Positions 26,640 through 38,129 of a stretch of 64,000 bases of DNA are shown here, piece by piece (position 1 is the first letter of the stretch; each line of letters begins with the position of its first letter). The translations under genes were made by a program, and so were the position numbers. Below the pieces are notes generated by a model. That model ran no database searches. It was not told where the DNA came from and saw only the letters and a program-made list of their open reading frames with translations. The DNA comes from Pseudomonas putida (lineage in GTDB: Bacteria; Pseudomonadota; Gammaproteobacteria; Pseudomonadales; Pseudomonadaceae), in NCBI RefSeq assembly GCF_028682395.1, contig NZ_JANHLC010000005.1, positions 1 to 64,000 of the forward strand, in the 5' to 3' direction.

Positions 26640-27358
26640 GGCGCGAGATCGGCAGCGGCTTCGGGAACGAACAAGTAACCCTTGCTGCGGATGGTCTTGA
26701 TCAAGCGCGGATGCTCGGGATCGTCGCCGATTTTGGGGCGTATCCGCGAAATTCGCACATCGATGGAGCGGTCCTGGCCGTCATAGCCGATGCCGCGCAA
26801 CGCCGTGAAGATCTCCTCACGCGACAGGATGCGCCCGGCATTGGCCACCAGCAGCCACAGCAGGTCGAACTCGGCGCTGGTCAGCTCGATGCCCTTGTCC
26901 TGCAACCAGGCTTCGCGCAGCGCATTGTCGATGCGCAGCGGGCCGAATTGCAGGCGGCGCAGCGGCTGGGGGTTGTCCTGGGGGACATCGCTGCGGCGCA
27001 GCAGGGCCTGGATCCGCGCCAGCAGCAGGCGGGGCCGCACAGGTTTGCAAACGTAGTCGTCGGCGCCCATGTCCAGGCCCATGATCTGGTCGGTGTCGTC
27101 GGTGCGCGCCGTGAGCATCAGGATCGGCCCGTCATACCGGTCGCGAACCTTGCGGCAAATGCTCAGCCCATCCTCGCCGGGCAGCATCAGGTCGAGGATC
27201 ACCAGGTCCGGCTGCTCCGCGATAATCCGGGCCGCGGCCAGCGCACCATCACCTTCGATGGCGACACGCAGGCCATTGCTTTGCAGGTAGTCACGGGTCA
27301 GTTCGGCCAGACGCTGGTCGTCCTCGACAATCAATACCTGCCAGGCTTCTTGCTCCAC
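26636..27358 (-). CDS. Response regulator, RstA-like (OmpR family)
   Basis: This 240-residue regulator has an acidic pocket VEDD, phospho-acceptor near Asp56 (VILDLMLPGEDG), K in CKPVRPRLL, and a winged-helix domain with DRSIDVRISRIRPKIG. GTG 27358 is preferred because GAGGTGA lies a few bases before it; GTG 27364 is possible. It pairs with the kinase it overlaps. The position next to nrdA is conserved in Pseudomonas as I recall it, but no link to nucleotide metabolism is evident. Confidence 0.9.
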   Translation of the reverse strand: MEQEAWQVLIVEDDQRLAELTRDYLQSNGLRVAIEGDGALAAARIIAEQPDLVILDLMLPGEDGLSICRKVRDRYDGPILMLTARTDDTDQIMGLDMGADDYVCKPVRPRLLLARIQALLRRSDVPQDNPQPLRRLQFGPLRIDNALREAWLQDKGIELTSAEFDLLWLLVANAGRILSREEIFTALRGIGYDGQDRSIDVRISRIRPKIGDDPEHPRLIKTIRSKGYLFVPEAAADLAP

Positions 27359-27649
27359 GGTCACCTCTGTCGGTCAAAGATCGCTATGGGGGGTGGGTCC
27401 GCCGGTGTTTTTGTCATATAGAAGGCGGATAACACAGCGTATCGGGCGTGGGATTCTAGCAATGACTTCGCGGTAGCACACAACCTGCAAATCGGTTCGG
27501 TGAATAGGTTTTTTTGTGATAGGGTTCGCGCCCGCAAAAATCCGCCGATAGCGCTTTAAGGCGATGAAATTCAGTGACCAGCGGTTAGCTCCAGCCCGGA
27601 TGCGGGCTACACGCTAGTTCCGGCTTTCATACACAAATTACGCACAGCT

Positions 27650-27658
27650 TTATCCACA
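27650..27658 (+). promoter_or_regulatory. DnaA box upstream of nrdA
   Basis: The site is a perfect ttatccaca. In E. coli, DnaA boxes in front of nrdAB tie expression to replication initiation; a similar role is inferred here. Confidence 0.65.
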
Positions 27659-27685
27659 GGTAGTACGTTGCAATCAGCCCCAAAA

Positions 27686-27732
27686 ACGCATTATCTTGTA
27701 GCCCGCCGACAAAAAAACCCTAGATATGGGGT
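27686..27732 (+). promoter_or_regulatory. Tandem NrdR boxes upstream of nrdA
   Basis: Two 16-bp sites resembling the consensus acaCwATATwGtgt-type NrdR box lie at 27686-27701 and 27717-27732 (the second contains accctagatatggggt). Their starts are 31 bp apart, the three-turn spacing typical for NrdR pairs. The first site is weaker. Confidence 0.7.
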
Positions 27733-28042
27733 TTCAGTCCAAAAAACCCAAACATAAACAGCGCCGAAAACCAAGCGCTTTTCGCCTGTATCCGGGTTGA
27801 ACTAAAGGCATTTTTACCAGCCCAAACCGCTCGTGCGGATGGCAGCCGTTTTCCCCCGTTCACCGGGAAAGCGGTACGGGTGTTGCAGCACAAATGCTGG
27901 CATCCCACAGGAATTCGATCCGGGGCCTTGGCCACGGATCATTAACTTCGGCATGGAAGCGGCGCCAACAGCCCCCCTTCCTCCTGTCCCGAAGTTGTTA
28001 TGCCCGGCCCTGGCCGGTTGTAGTGCTTCAGGACGGAACGGT

Positions 28043-28061
28043 GGGCACCTTCACGGTGCCC
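28043..28061 (+). other. Hairpin in the nrdA leader
   Basis: The perfect 7-bp stem gggcacc/ggtgccc with a 5-base loop ends 19 bp before the GGAG ribosome site of nrdA. The leader from the NrdR boxes to the ATG is about 360 bp, long for a housekeeping gene. Confidence 0.55.
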
Positions 28062-28090
28062 AAACAAACATAGAGAACGTGGAGACACCC

Positions 28091-30982
<2,892 letters not shown>

Positions 30983-30989
30983 GCCGAGC

Positions 30990-31070
30990 GAACAAGGCCG
31001 GTTTCTAACCGGCCTTGTTCAAAACCCCCGCCAGTGCCTGGAAACACCAGGGCCTGCCGGGGGTTTTCTT
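30990..31070 (+). terminator. Double hairpin terminator after nrdA
   Basis: A 14-bp perfect stem (30990-31003 with 31007-31020) is followed directly by a second one with arms aaaacccccg (31021-31030) and cgggggtttt (31058-31067) and then cttttg. The second has the T-rich tail of an intrinsic terminator; the first has none. Confidence 0.75.
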
Positions 31071-31184
31071 TTGCCTGTCATTCGGGCACGTAGTGTTCGT
31101 ATAGCTGCTGGATACGTTGTTTCAGGTGGATCAGCGCCGTGCACACGGGCGAAGCCTGTGACATCAAGGCGCTATTGGCGGCAT

Positions 31185-31210
31185 GAAAAAGCCCCCTGAC
31201 GGGGGCTTTG
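31185..31210 (-). terminator. Terminator of flgBCDE copy 1
   Basis: A gccccc/gggggc hairpin with an A-run on the plus strand side (U-tract in the minus transcript) lies 27 bp after the flgE stop. Confidence 0.85.
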
Positions 31211-31236
31211 GGGGACTGCACGATCACTCGCCGATA

Positions 31237-32574
31237 TCAGGTCATCTGGATGATGGTTTGCATGATGGTGCTCTGGGTGGAAATGGTCTTGGCGTTGGCC
31301 TGGTAGTTGCTCTGGGCCTTGATCAGGTTCACCAGCTCGCTGGTCAGATTGACGTTGGACTCTTCCAGGGCGCCGGACACCAACGAACCCAAGGTCCCGG
31401 TTTTCGGTGCGTCATAAGCCGGGACGCCGGAACTGAAGGTCTCTTTCCAGGCCGAACCACCGACCGGCTGCAAGCCCTGTTCATTGCTAAAGCTGGCCAG
31501 GGCAACCTGGCCAATGGCCTTGCTTTGCTGGTTGCTGAAGTTCGCGAACATCGTGCCGCTGCCATCGATGGTCAGGTTGGTGATCTGTCCGGTGGAATAG
31601 CCATCCTGGCTCAGCGAAGTCCGCGCGGTGTCGGCTTTGAACTGGGTGGTGTGCCCCATATTAATGGCAACGCCCCCCGCGTTGGCGGCCGCACCATTGG
31701 CTGTCCAGACTCCCGCTTTATCCTCGGATCCCGGAACCCAACCAGATACGGTGATGGTTGTCCCCGTAACGGTCACAGCGTCGCCCGGCTGGTTCAAAGG
31801 AGCAGTCACGGAGGCCAACTTGCCCGATGAGTCGAACTCCATGATCACAGGATCCTGCCACCCCGGGTCGGTGATATCCGTGGAAAGTTTACTGCCATCA
31901 GGATTACGGCCATCAATCAGGGTGTAGACAAGCCAACTGTTGTCCCCTGCCTTGACCATGTACTGATCCATCCGGTGCTCGTTGCCCTGGGTGTCGAAAA
32001 TCGGCGTAGTGAACTGTTTGGTAAAGGTATTTTTATCAGCCGGGTCAAAATCTAGGTTTGTCCCAATCACCTTGGCGCTCGAGTCGAAATTAAAGGTCGA
32101 ATCCACCACCCCGGTCGCCTTGGGCTGCAAATTGGAGGTGTCGATGCGCAAATCGGTCAGCGCGCCATTAATAACCTTGCCATCGGCATCCACGCCATAA
32201 CCTTGCAACCGCAGCGTGCCATCAACGTTGGTGACATAACCGTCCTTGTCGGCATTGAAGGCGCCGGAACGGGAATAGGTCAACGAGCCGTTGTCACTCA
32301 GCACAAAAAAGCCCTGGCCCTGGATGCCCATGTCCAGCACATTGCCGGTATTGTTCACGTCGCCCTGGACAAACTGCTGGGAAACATTGGCCAGGCGTAC
32401 GCCATTACCAACGTTATTGCTGCCCGACCCCAGCTTGCTGGCCGAGTAGACGTCGGCGAACTCGGCGCGCGACGATTTAAAGCCATGGGTCGCAACGTTG
32501 GCGATGTTGTTACCCGTGATATCAAGTTGCTTGCTGGCCGCGAAAAGACCACTCAGGCCAATATTGAAAGACAT
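31237..32574 (-). CDS. flgE: Flagellar hook protein FlgE, copy 1
   Basis: This 445-residue hook subunit has the conserved N-terminal SFNIGLSGL and TGNNIANVAT motif of rod/hook proteins, and a C-terminal coiled region ending AKTISTQSTIMQTIIQMT. The first about 165 and last about 120 residues are close to copy 2 at 35583-36914, while residues about 165-330 (the surface-exposed hook domains) differ strongly. It is the last gene of flgBCDE copy 1 and has its own terminator. Intact catalytic features do not apply, but no stop or frameshift is present, so the gene appears functional. Confidence 0.95.
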   Translation of the reverse strand: MSFNIGLSGLFAASKQLDITGNNIANVATHGFKSSRAEFADVYSASKLGSGSNNVGNGVRLANVSQQFVQGDVNNTGNVLDMGIQGQGFFVLSDNGSLTYSRSGAFNADKDGYVTNVDGTLRLQGYGVDADGKVINGALTDLRIDTSNLQPKATGVVDSTFNFDSSAKVIGTNLDFDPADKNTFTKQFTTPIFDTQGNEHRMDQYMVKAGDNSWLVYTLIDGRNPDGSKLSTDITDPGWQDPVIMEFDSSGKLASVTAPLNQPGDAVTVTGTTITVSGWVPGSEDKAGVWTANGAAANAGGVAINMGHTTQFKADTARTSLSQDGYSTGQITNLTIDGSGTMFANFSNQQSKAIGQVALASFSNEQGLQPVGGSAWKETFSSGVPAYDAPKTGTLGSLVSGALEESNVNLTSELVNLIKAQSNYQANAKTISTQSTIMQTIIQMT

Positions 32575-32604
32575 GCGTTATTCCTCTGTGCCGTGTCGCC
32601 GGCG

Positions 32605-33336
32605 CTATAAGCCAATCGTCTGAACTTTGGACAAGGCGATGCTGCCCAGGCCCGCCAGGTTGAGTAACATCTCGCCGCCGGTCTGACTGAGCGTGACGCT
32701 GTTGACCGTGGCCGGCAGGTACGTGACCAGCGACACGGTTTTGTTGTCGAGGGTGGTGCTGGCGGTAAAGGTGTAAGTGCCTGGATCGGCCGCCGTGCCG
32801 TCGGTCTTCTTGCCGTCCCAGACAAACGTGGCTTTACCGGCACTCTGCGGCGCCAACTCGAGGGTCTTGACCACATGGCCGTCCTTGTCCTTGATCGTCA
32901 CCGTGCCGCCGGTGATCGACCCGGGGACCGCCACGGTGCCAGTGAAACTCTTGGTGGTATCGACCACCGCCTTGTCGGTCTGGGCAATCACCGAGCGCCC
33001 CACCAGGGAAGACGCCTGCAACGCCTGGGACGACTTGTAGCTGCCGGCAATCGCATTGACCGAGCTGTTCAGGGTCTGAATACCTTCCAGGCTGCTGAAT
33101 TGCGCCAATTGGGCGACAAACTCGCTGTTGTCCTGGGGGTCCAGCGGGTTCTGGTTTTTCATCTGCGTGACCAACAACTGCAGGAACGCATCCTTACCCA
33201 AGGCGTTCTTGCTTGATGAGCCGGTGACGTTGCGGGTCGCCGTGGCCACGCCGTCGTTGGTGGTGACAACTTTCCTCGATGAACCGGACAACACATCCTT
33301 AAGGTTCACGCCACTGGTGGAGTCGGAAACACTCAT
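32605..33336 (-). CDS. flgD: Flagellar hook capping/assembly protein FlgD, copy 1
   Basis: This 243-residue scaffold protein directs FlgE polymerisation. The conserved block is KDAFLQLLVTQMKNQNPLD and LAQFSSLEGI, followed by an Ig-like FLG domain (about 115-215) with GPWDGK-like VWDGKKTDG. It differs from copy 2 mainly in residues 12-43, where three residues are inserted, and is nearly identical from residue 45 on. It lies 15 bp from flgC. Confidence 0.95.
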   Translation of the reverse strand: MSVSDSTSGVNLKDVLSGSSRKVVTTNDGVATATRNVTGSSSKNALGKDAFLQLLVTQMKNQNPLDPQDNSEFVAQLAQFSSLEGIQTLNSSVNAIAGSYKSSQALQASSLVGRSVIAQTDKAVVDTTKSFTGTVAVPGSITGGTVTIKDKDGHVVKTLELAPQSAGKATFVWDGKKTDGTAADPGTYTFTASTTLDNKTVSLVTYLPATVNSVTLSQTGGEMLLNLAGLGSIALSKVQTIGL

Positions 33337-33351
33337 GGAACTCGCTCCTTA

Positions 33352-33795
33352 TCACTGACCCAGGGTCAGGACCTTCTGCATCATGGTCTTGGCGGTGTTC
33401 ATCATTTCCGCGTTGGTCTGGAACGAGCGGCTCGCGGAAATCATGTTGGCCATCTCCTCGACCACGTTGACGTTCGGGTAAAACACATAGCCCTTGGCGT
33501 CGGCGGCGGGATGGTTGGGCTCGTAGCGCGCTTCCAGATTGCTCTGGTCCTCCACCACACCCAGTACCTGGACGCCCTGCCCAGCCGCATCCTGACTCTG
33601 GAACAGCGACTGGCTGTCGCCGCTCTGCGCGCCCTGGAACATGGTGGCGAACACGGGGTGGCGGGCACGATAGGTCTGGTCGAGGCTCGACGACACGGTT
33701 TCGGCGTTGGCGATATTGCTCGCAACGGTGTTCAGGCGCGTGGTCTGGGCGCTCATGGCGCTACCGGCGATATTGAAAACACTGGCCAGAGACAT
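33352..33795 (-). CDS. flgC: Flagellar proximal rod protein FlgC, copy 1
   Basis: This 147-residue rod subunit has MSAQTTRLNTVASNIANAET and the C-terminal SRSFQTNAEMMNTAK. It differs from copy 2 at only five positions (13, 60, 62, 67 and 117). It is 3 bp downstream of flgB. Confidence 0.95.
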   Translation of the reverse strand: MSLASVFNIAGSAMSAQTTRLNTVASNIANAETVSSSLDQTYRARHPVFATMFQGAQSGDSQSLFQSQDAAGQGVQVLGVVEDQSNLEARYEPNHPAADAKGYVFYPNVNVVEEMANMISASRSFQTNAEMMNTAKTMMQKVLTLGQ

Positions 33796-33798
33796 GAA

Positions 33799-34209
33799 TT
33801 ACTCTCCGCGCAGGGCTGAAACCAGCCCTTTGAATTTACTGTTGAGCAGCGTGAAACTGGCCTGGAAGTTGACCGAGTTTTGCGCGTAGTTCGATTGCTC
33901 CAACTGTGCGTCCACGGTGTTCTGGTCGATGGATGGCTGCATCGGTGTGCGATACAGCAGCGAACCGTCACCGGCATCGCCCAGGCCTTCGCCTGCGATG
34001 TGCCGCTGGCTCGTCACGTGCAGGGCGAACGGACCGCTCTTGGTCTTCTCCTGCTGTGCGGCAAGCGCGGCAGAGAAATCCAGGTCCCGAGCCTTGTAGT
34101 TCGGGGTATCGGCGTTGGCGATATTGTTGGCGATAACTTCGGCGCGCTCGGCGCGAAAACTCAACGCTTGCTCATGGATGCCGAGCGCGTTGGCAAAAGT
34201 GATACTCAT
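33799..34209 (-). CDS. flgB: Flagellar proximal rod protein FlgB, copy 1
   Basis: This 136-residue rod subunit (ATG 34209; MSITFANALGIHEQALSFRA) is the first gene of copy 1. Residues from about 73 on are identical to copy 2; the N-terminal half has about a dozen differences. A sigma-54 promoter lies 42 bp upstream. Confidence 0.95.
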   Translation of the reverse strand: MSITFANALGIHEQALSFRAERAEVIANNIANADTPNYKARDLDFSAALAAQQEKTKSGPFALHVTSQRHIAGEGLGDAGDGSLLYRTPMQPSIDQNTVDAQLEQSNYAQNSVNFQASFTLLNSKFKGLVSALRGE

Positions 34210-34250
34210 GTCGAGAGACCTGACTGATCGATTTTTCGTACATGAGCAAT

Positions 34251-34266
34251 GGCAATCATCGTGCCA
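34251..34266 (-). promoter_or_regulatory. Sigma-54 promoter of flgBCDE copy 1
   Basis: The minus strand reads TGGCACG-N4-TTGC, an exact -24/-12 match. The predicted start is near 34240. Confidence 0.88.
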
Positions 34267-34327
34267 AAAAATAAAACTCAATAAATTCAATGACTTGAAT
34301 TAATGCCGAGCCTTTAAGCCGCGAGAT

Positions 34328-34344
34328 GCGGCAAGCGATAACCG
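34328..34344. promoter_or_regulatory. Putative activator site upstream of flgB copy 1
   Basis: The 17-bp gcggcaagcg-N2-aaccg element is nearly repeated at 38662-38678 in front of copy 2, at almost the same distance from the sigma-54 promoter (about -96 and -98 from the start). It is a candidate FleQ or FleR enhancer site; the protein is inferred. Confidence 0.55.
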
Positions 34345-34554
34345 TCTCCCGAGGCCTTTACGAAATGCCTTGAATTACAGCGGCAAGATTGCCGCTCCAG
34401 CTTGCCGACTTGATTAAAAATGTTTCGCGCACCTAAAAAGTAAGCGAATAACAAACTCGCTCACCGCATACCTAAATGAAAGGCAATGGTGTCCGCCTAT
34501 TTATTGAGCGGTCGCGATAGCCCTTAAAAGCGCCATCAAAGCTCTTATCCCAAG

Positions 34555-34848
34555 TCGTTCAAAGCCCAGGTTGTCCATGAGTGCCTGCAGCCCAGCGCAT
34601 CCATCTCCAGCGTTGCCATCAGTCACGGCCTCAATGCCAAAAAGTGATTGGGAAGTGGCGAGCGCTGTACCAAGATCAATCACCCACACCGCTGCCGGCA
34701 ATTGTTCCGGTAAACGTCGCCCCGAAAGGGCAGGCGGGGGTCATCGGCGTTCATCAAGCGGCCATTGGGAGAGCAAACCATAACGGTGAAAAGATGGCCC
34801 TCCGATTTCAAGGAGTGCGCCCGGTTTGTACGCGAGCTGACGCCGTGA
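34555..34848 (+). pseudogene. IS66-family tnpA (OrfA) remnant
   Basis: Pieces of the small IS66 protein TnpA remain in shifted frames. The helix-turn-helix segment FKAQVVHECLQPSASISSV with AISHGLNAKK at 34558-34647 ends at a stop. The C-terminal piece ITVKRWPSDFKECARFVREL at 34780-34839 leads to a TGA at 34846-34848 that overlaps the tnpB start, as in intact IS66 elements. Several frameshifts make it non-functional. Confidence 0.75.
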
Positions 34849-35065
34849 GCCGTATCAACGCGATCTGGCTGGCCAGTGAGCCGATGGAATTGCGCTGCTC
34901 TCTTTGCCAAATCGCGTGGTAACCGTCGACGGACTCGGCGTTTGCCGGGTGGCAGGTCGTCTGCACCCAGGGAGATGCGCCTGGCCGAATAGTCGGCAGG
35001 GTGACCAAATGGAGCGGCATGCTGAGCAACCCCAGGCACTTGGGGGCGACCGTCCCTGGCAGCGC
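34845..35065 (+). pseudogene. IS66-family tnpB (OrfB) remnant
   Basis: A GTG at 34845 starts VSRINAIWLASEPMELR, the N-terminus of TnpB of one IS66 subgroup. About 26 codons are then missing, and the frame changes to NRVVTVDGLGVCRVAGRLHP and following, which match the TnpB C-terminal region (usually ANRMKVLVHDG...LAARRLxQGKFxWP). The internal deletion and frameshift show decay. Confidence 0.78.
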
Positions 35066-35147
35066 CCTAGGTCTGACAGACAAATCTTAATTCAATAAGA
35101 GACATGACCTACTTACGCCGAACAGAGGATCGGGCAAAGTTATCGCC

Positions 35148-35400
35148 ATGAATCCTAATATTTCTCGAAACCCGCTCGACATCGAACAACCGCGCAGCCT
35201 CGCTGCACGGTTGTTTCAGAATAATGTCGACGTTCTTGATAAAGGAGTGCCGTACCCCAAAAAACGCAACCAGCAGCTCTTTCACGAGAGCGCTCGGCTA
35301 AAGCGGCACCGCTTCGCCAAGCGCCCTGCATCGTTCAGCCCTGGCCAAACCAGCCTACTCGACGACTTGGATGTGCGATACGCAATGCTCGACCGCTTGC
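35148..35400 (+). pseudogene. IS66-family tnpC transposase remnant (N-terminal)
   Basis: The segment ESARLKRHRFAKRPASFSPG, then QTSLLDDL, matches the IS66 transposase N-terminal motif (LKRHKFAKRSE...SPxQGSLLDDL). The similarity stops near 35400 and the catalytic DDE part is missing. Together with the tnpA and tnpB pieces upstream in the right order, it shows one decayed IS66 element between the two flg blocks. The open reading frame runs on as chance antisense of flgE copy 2. Confidence 0.75.
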
Positions 35401-35527
35401 CTAGGAACGGCACAAGACCAGGCGCTCCGAACACCACGGGCCAGGCGCAGCGGGTACGCTGGCAGACGGTAACCCCGTCGGCACGCAGGCTCGGATCGCC
35501 GCGACCGACCGCCTGCAGACACCCCAC

Positions 35528-35554
35528 AAAAAAGCCCCGCACTAGGCGGGGCTT
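35528..35554 (-). terminator. Terminator of flgBCDE copy 2
   Basis: A gccccgc/gcggggc hairpin with six A on the plus strand side lies 29 bp after the flgE copy 2 stop. Confidence 0.87.
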
Positions 35555-35582
35555 CGGGGAACGGCAGTACGGCCCAGCGTCA

Positions 35583-36914
35583 TCAGGTCATCTGGATGAT
35601 GGTCTGCATGATGGTGCTCTGGGTGGAGATGGTCTTGGCGTTCGCCTGGTAGTTGCTCTGGGCCTTGATCAGGTCCACCAGCTCACTGGTCAGGTTGACG
35701 TTGGACTCTTCCAGGGAGTTGGACACTACCGACCCCAGGGTCCCGGTCTTCGGTGCGTCAAAGCCTGCGGTGCCCGAAGAAAAGGTTTCTTTCCAGCCCG
35801 TGCCGCCGACCGGCTGCAGACCCTGTTCGTTGGTAAAGCTGGCCAGCGCGATCTGGCCGATGGCTTTGCTCTGCTGGTTGCTGAAGTTAGCAAACAGGGT
35901 GCCGGTGCCATCGATGGTCAGGTTGGTGATCTGACCGGTAGAGTAGCCATCCTGGCTCAACGAGGTCCGTGCGGTGTCGGCGTTGAACTGGGTGATCTTG
36001 CTCATATCGACGGACAGGCCGCCCGTCTTGAACGCAGCCCCGTTGGAGGTCCAGACGCCCGCTGCGTCGATGGTGCCCGACTTCCAGCCCGTCATCGTGA
36101 TCGAATTGCCATTGACGAAGATCGGGTCGCCCGCTACCGAACCGGCAGGAGGATCGATCGATGCCAGTTTGCCCGACGAGTCGAACTTGATGGTCGTGGC
36201 AACGGCCGGGTTGCCACCGGCGGCATTGGTCACGAGCGCACCATCCTGATCGCGGCCATCGACCAGGGTGTACACCTTCCAGGTGTTGTCATCCGTCTTG
36301 ACCATGTACTGGTCCATCTGGTGTTCGTTGCCCTGGGTGTCATAGATCGGTGTGGTGAACTTCTTGGTATAGGTTTCGACCTTGGTCGGATCGAACTCGA
36401 CCGTGATCTTGTCGGAGTTCGAGTTGAAGTTCAGGGTCGAGTCCACCAAGCCGGTCGGCTTGGGCTGCAGGTTCGAGGTATCGATCCGCAGGTTGGTCAG
36501 GGTGCCGTTGATGATCTTGCCATCGGCATCCACGCCATAGCCCTGCAGACGCATGGTGCCATCACTGTTGGTGATATAGCCTTCTTTATCGGTCTTGAAT
36601 GTACCGGCCCGGGTGTAGGTCAGCGAACCGTTGTCGCTCAATACGAAGAAGCCCTGCCCCTGGATCCCCATGTCCAGCACGTTGCCGGTGTTGTTCACAT
36701 CGCCCTGGCCAAACTGCTGGGAAACGTTGGCCAGGCGCACACCGTTGCCGATGGTCTTGCTACCCGAACCCAGCTTGGTGGCCGAGTAGACATCAGCGAA
36801 CTCGGCGCGCGACGATTTGAAACCGGTGGTGGCGACGTTGGCGATGTTGTTGCCGGTCACGTCGAGTTGCTTGTTGGCCGCATAGAGACCGCTAAGGCCG
36901 ATATTGAAAGACAT
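35583..36914 (-). CDS. flgE: Flagellar hook protein FlgE, copy 2
   Basis: This 443-residue hook subunit is paralogous to copy 1. Ends are conserved (MSFNIGLSGLYAANKQLDV and the C-terminal ISTQSTIMQTIIQMT), and the middle (about 165-330) has diverged with small insertions and deletions. Complete, no stop. Last gene of copy 2 with its own terminator. Which of the two FlgE forms the hook cannot be told; this copy adjoins cheR, the more usual neighbour in Pseudomonas. Confidence 0.95.
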   Translation of the reverse strand: MSFNIGLSGLYAANKQLDVTGNNIANVATTGFKSSRAEFADVYSATKLGSGSKTIGNGVRLANVSQQFGQGDVNNTGNVLDMGIQGQGFFVLSDNGSLTYTRAGTFKTDKEGYITNSDGTMRLQGYGVDADGKIINGTLTNLRIDTSNLQPKPTGLVDSTLNFNSNSDKITVEFDPTKVETYTKKFTTPIYDTQGNEHQMDQYMVKTDDNTWKVYTLVDGRDQDGALVTNAAGGNPAVATTIKFDSSGKLASIDPPAGSVAGDPIFVNGNSITMTGWKSGTIDAAGVWTSNGAAFKTGGLSVDMSKITQFNADTARTSLSQDGYSTGQITNLTIDGTGTLFANFSNQQSKAIGQIALASFTNEQGLQPVGGTGWKETFSSGTAGFDAPKTGTLGSVVSNSLEESNVNLTSELVDLIKAQSNYQANAKTISTQSTIMQTIIQMT

Positions 36915-36944
36915 ATTCCACTCCTAATGCCGGATTAGTCGGCT

Positions 36945-37667
36945 CTAAAGACCAATAGTCTGAACTTTGGACAGGGCGATGCTGCCCAGGCCTGCCAGGT
37001 TGAGCATCATTTCGCCGCCAGTCTGGCTAAGCGTGACGCTGTTAACCGTGGCCGGCAGATAAGTGACCAGCGACACCGCTTTGCTGTCGATGGTGGTGCT
37101 GGCGGTAAAGGTGTAAGTGCCTGGATCGGCCGCCGTGCCGTCGGTCTTCTTGCCGTCCCAGACGAAGGTGGCATTGCCGGCGCTCTGCGGACCCAGCTCG
37201 ATGGTCTTGACCACATCGCCGTCCGCATTCTTGACCGTGACGGTGCCGCCGGTGATCGAACCCGGGACAGCCACGGTGCCTGTGAAACTCTTGGTGGTAT
37301 CGACCACCGCCTTGTCGGTCTGGGCAATCACCGAACGCCCTACCAGGGAAGACGCCTGCAACGCCTGGGACGACTTGTAGCTGCCGGCAATGGCCGTTAC
37401 CGAGTCGTTCAGGGTGGTAATGCCTTCCAGGCTACTGAACTGCGCCAGTTGGGCGACGAACTCACTGTTGTCCTGGGGATCCAGCGGGTTCTGGTTTTTC
37501 ATCTGCGTGACCAGCAACTGCAGGAACGCATCCTTACCCAGCGCATTCTTGCCAGCGACCGCACTGGTCGCCGAGGCTACGCCGTCGTTGGTGGTCACGA
37601 CCTTCTTCGACGAGTTGGTCAACACATCGTTAAGGTTTACGCCACTGGTGGAGTCGGAAACACTCAT
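36945..37667 (-). CDS. flgD: Flagellar hook capping/assembly protein FlgD, copy 2
   Basis: This 240-residue paralogue of the copy 1 FlgD has the same core (KDAFLQLLVTQMKNQNPLD) and a shorter N-terminal linker. Differences in the Ig-like domain are few (for example NADGDVVKTIELGPQ). It lies 15 bp after flgC, the same spacing as in copy 1. Confidence 0.95.
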   Translation of the reverse strand: MSVSDSTSGVNLNDVLTNSSKKVVTTNDGVASATSAVAGKNALGKDAFLQLLVTQMKNQNPLDPQDNSEFVAQLAQFSSLEGITTLNDSVTAIAGSYKSSQALQASSLVGRSVIAQTDKAVVDTTKSFTGTVAVPGSITGGTVTVKNADGDVVKTIELGPQSAGNATFVWDGKKTDGTAADPGTYTFTASTTIDSKAVSLVTYLPATVNSVTLSQTGGEMMLNLAGLGSIALSKVQTIGL

Positions 37668-37682
37668 GGAACTCGCTCCTTA

Positions 37683-38126
37683 TCACTGACCCAGGGTCAG
37701 GACCTTCTGCATCATGGTCTTGGCGGTGTTCATCATTTCCGCGTTGGTCTGGAACGAACGGCTGGCGGAAATCATGTCGGCCATTTCCTCGACCACGTTG
37801 ACGTTCGGGTAGAACACATAGCCCTTGGCGTCGGCGGCCGGATGATTGGGTTCGTAGCGCGCTTCCAGATTGCTCTGGTCTTCCACCACACCCAGTACCT
37901 GAACGCCCTGCCCGGCCGCATCCTGGTTCTGGAACAGCGACTCGCTGCCGCCGCTCTGCGCGCCCTGGAACATGGTGGCGAACACTGGGTGGCGGGCACG
38001 ATAGGTCTGGTCGAGGCTCGACGACACGGTCTCGGCGTTGGCGATGTTGCTGGCGACGGTATTCAGGCGAGTGGTCTGGGCACTCATGCCACTACCGGCA
38101 ATATTGAAAACACTGGCGAGGGACAT
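37683..38126 (-). CDS. flgC: Flagellar proximal rod protein FlgC, copy 2
   Basis: This 147-residue rod subunit is identical to copy 1 except for five substitutions. The 3-bp gap to flgB and the flanking bases are also conserved between the copies, as expected for a segmental duplication. Confidence 0.95.
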   Translation of the reverse strand: MSLASVFNIAGSGMSAQTTRLNTVASNIANAETVSSSLDQTYRARHPVFATMFQGAQSGGSESLFQNQDAAGQGVQVLGVVEDQSNLEARYEPNHPAADAKGYVFYPNVNVVEEMADMISASRSFQTNAEMMNTAKTMMQKVLTLGQ

Positions 38127-38129
38127 GAA

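Noticed and set aside
27593..27608. Hairpin agcccg/cgggct upstream of nrdA
   Set aside because: Six base pairs with no T-tract and no relation to a gene end.
31078..31164. Minus-strand 28-codon ORF (MSQASPVCTALIHLKQRIQQ...)
   Set aside because: It has protein-like composition, but no ribosome site and it lies between two terminators; possibly the tail of a lost gene. Not enough support.
35148..36938. Plus-strand reading frame of 596 codons
   Set aside because: Only about the first 85 codons are IS66 tnpC remnant; the rest is antisense of flgE copy 2, open by codon bias.
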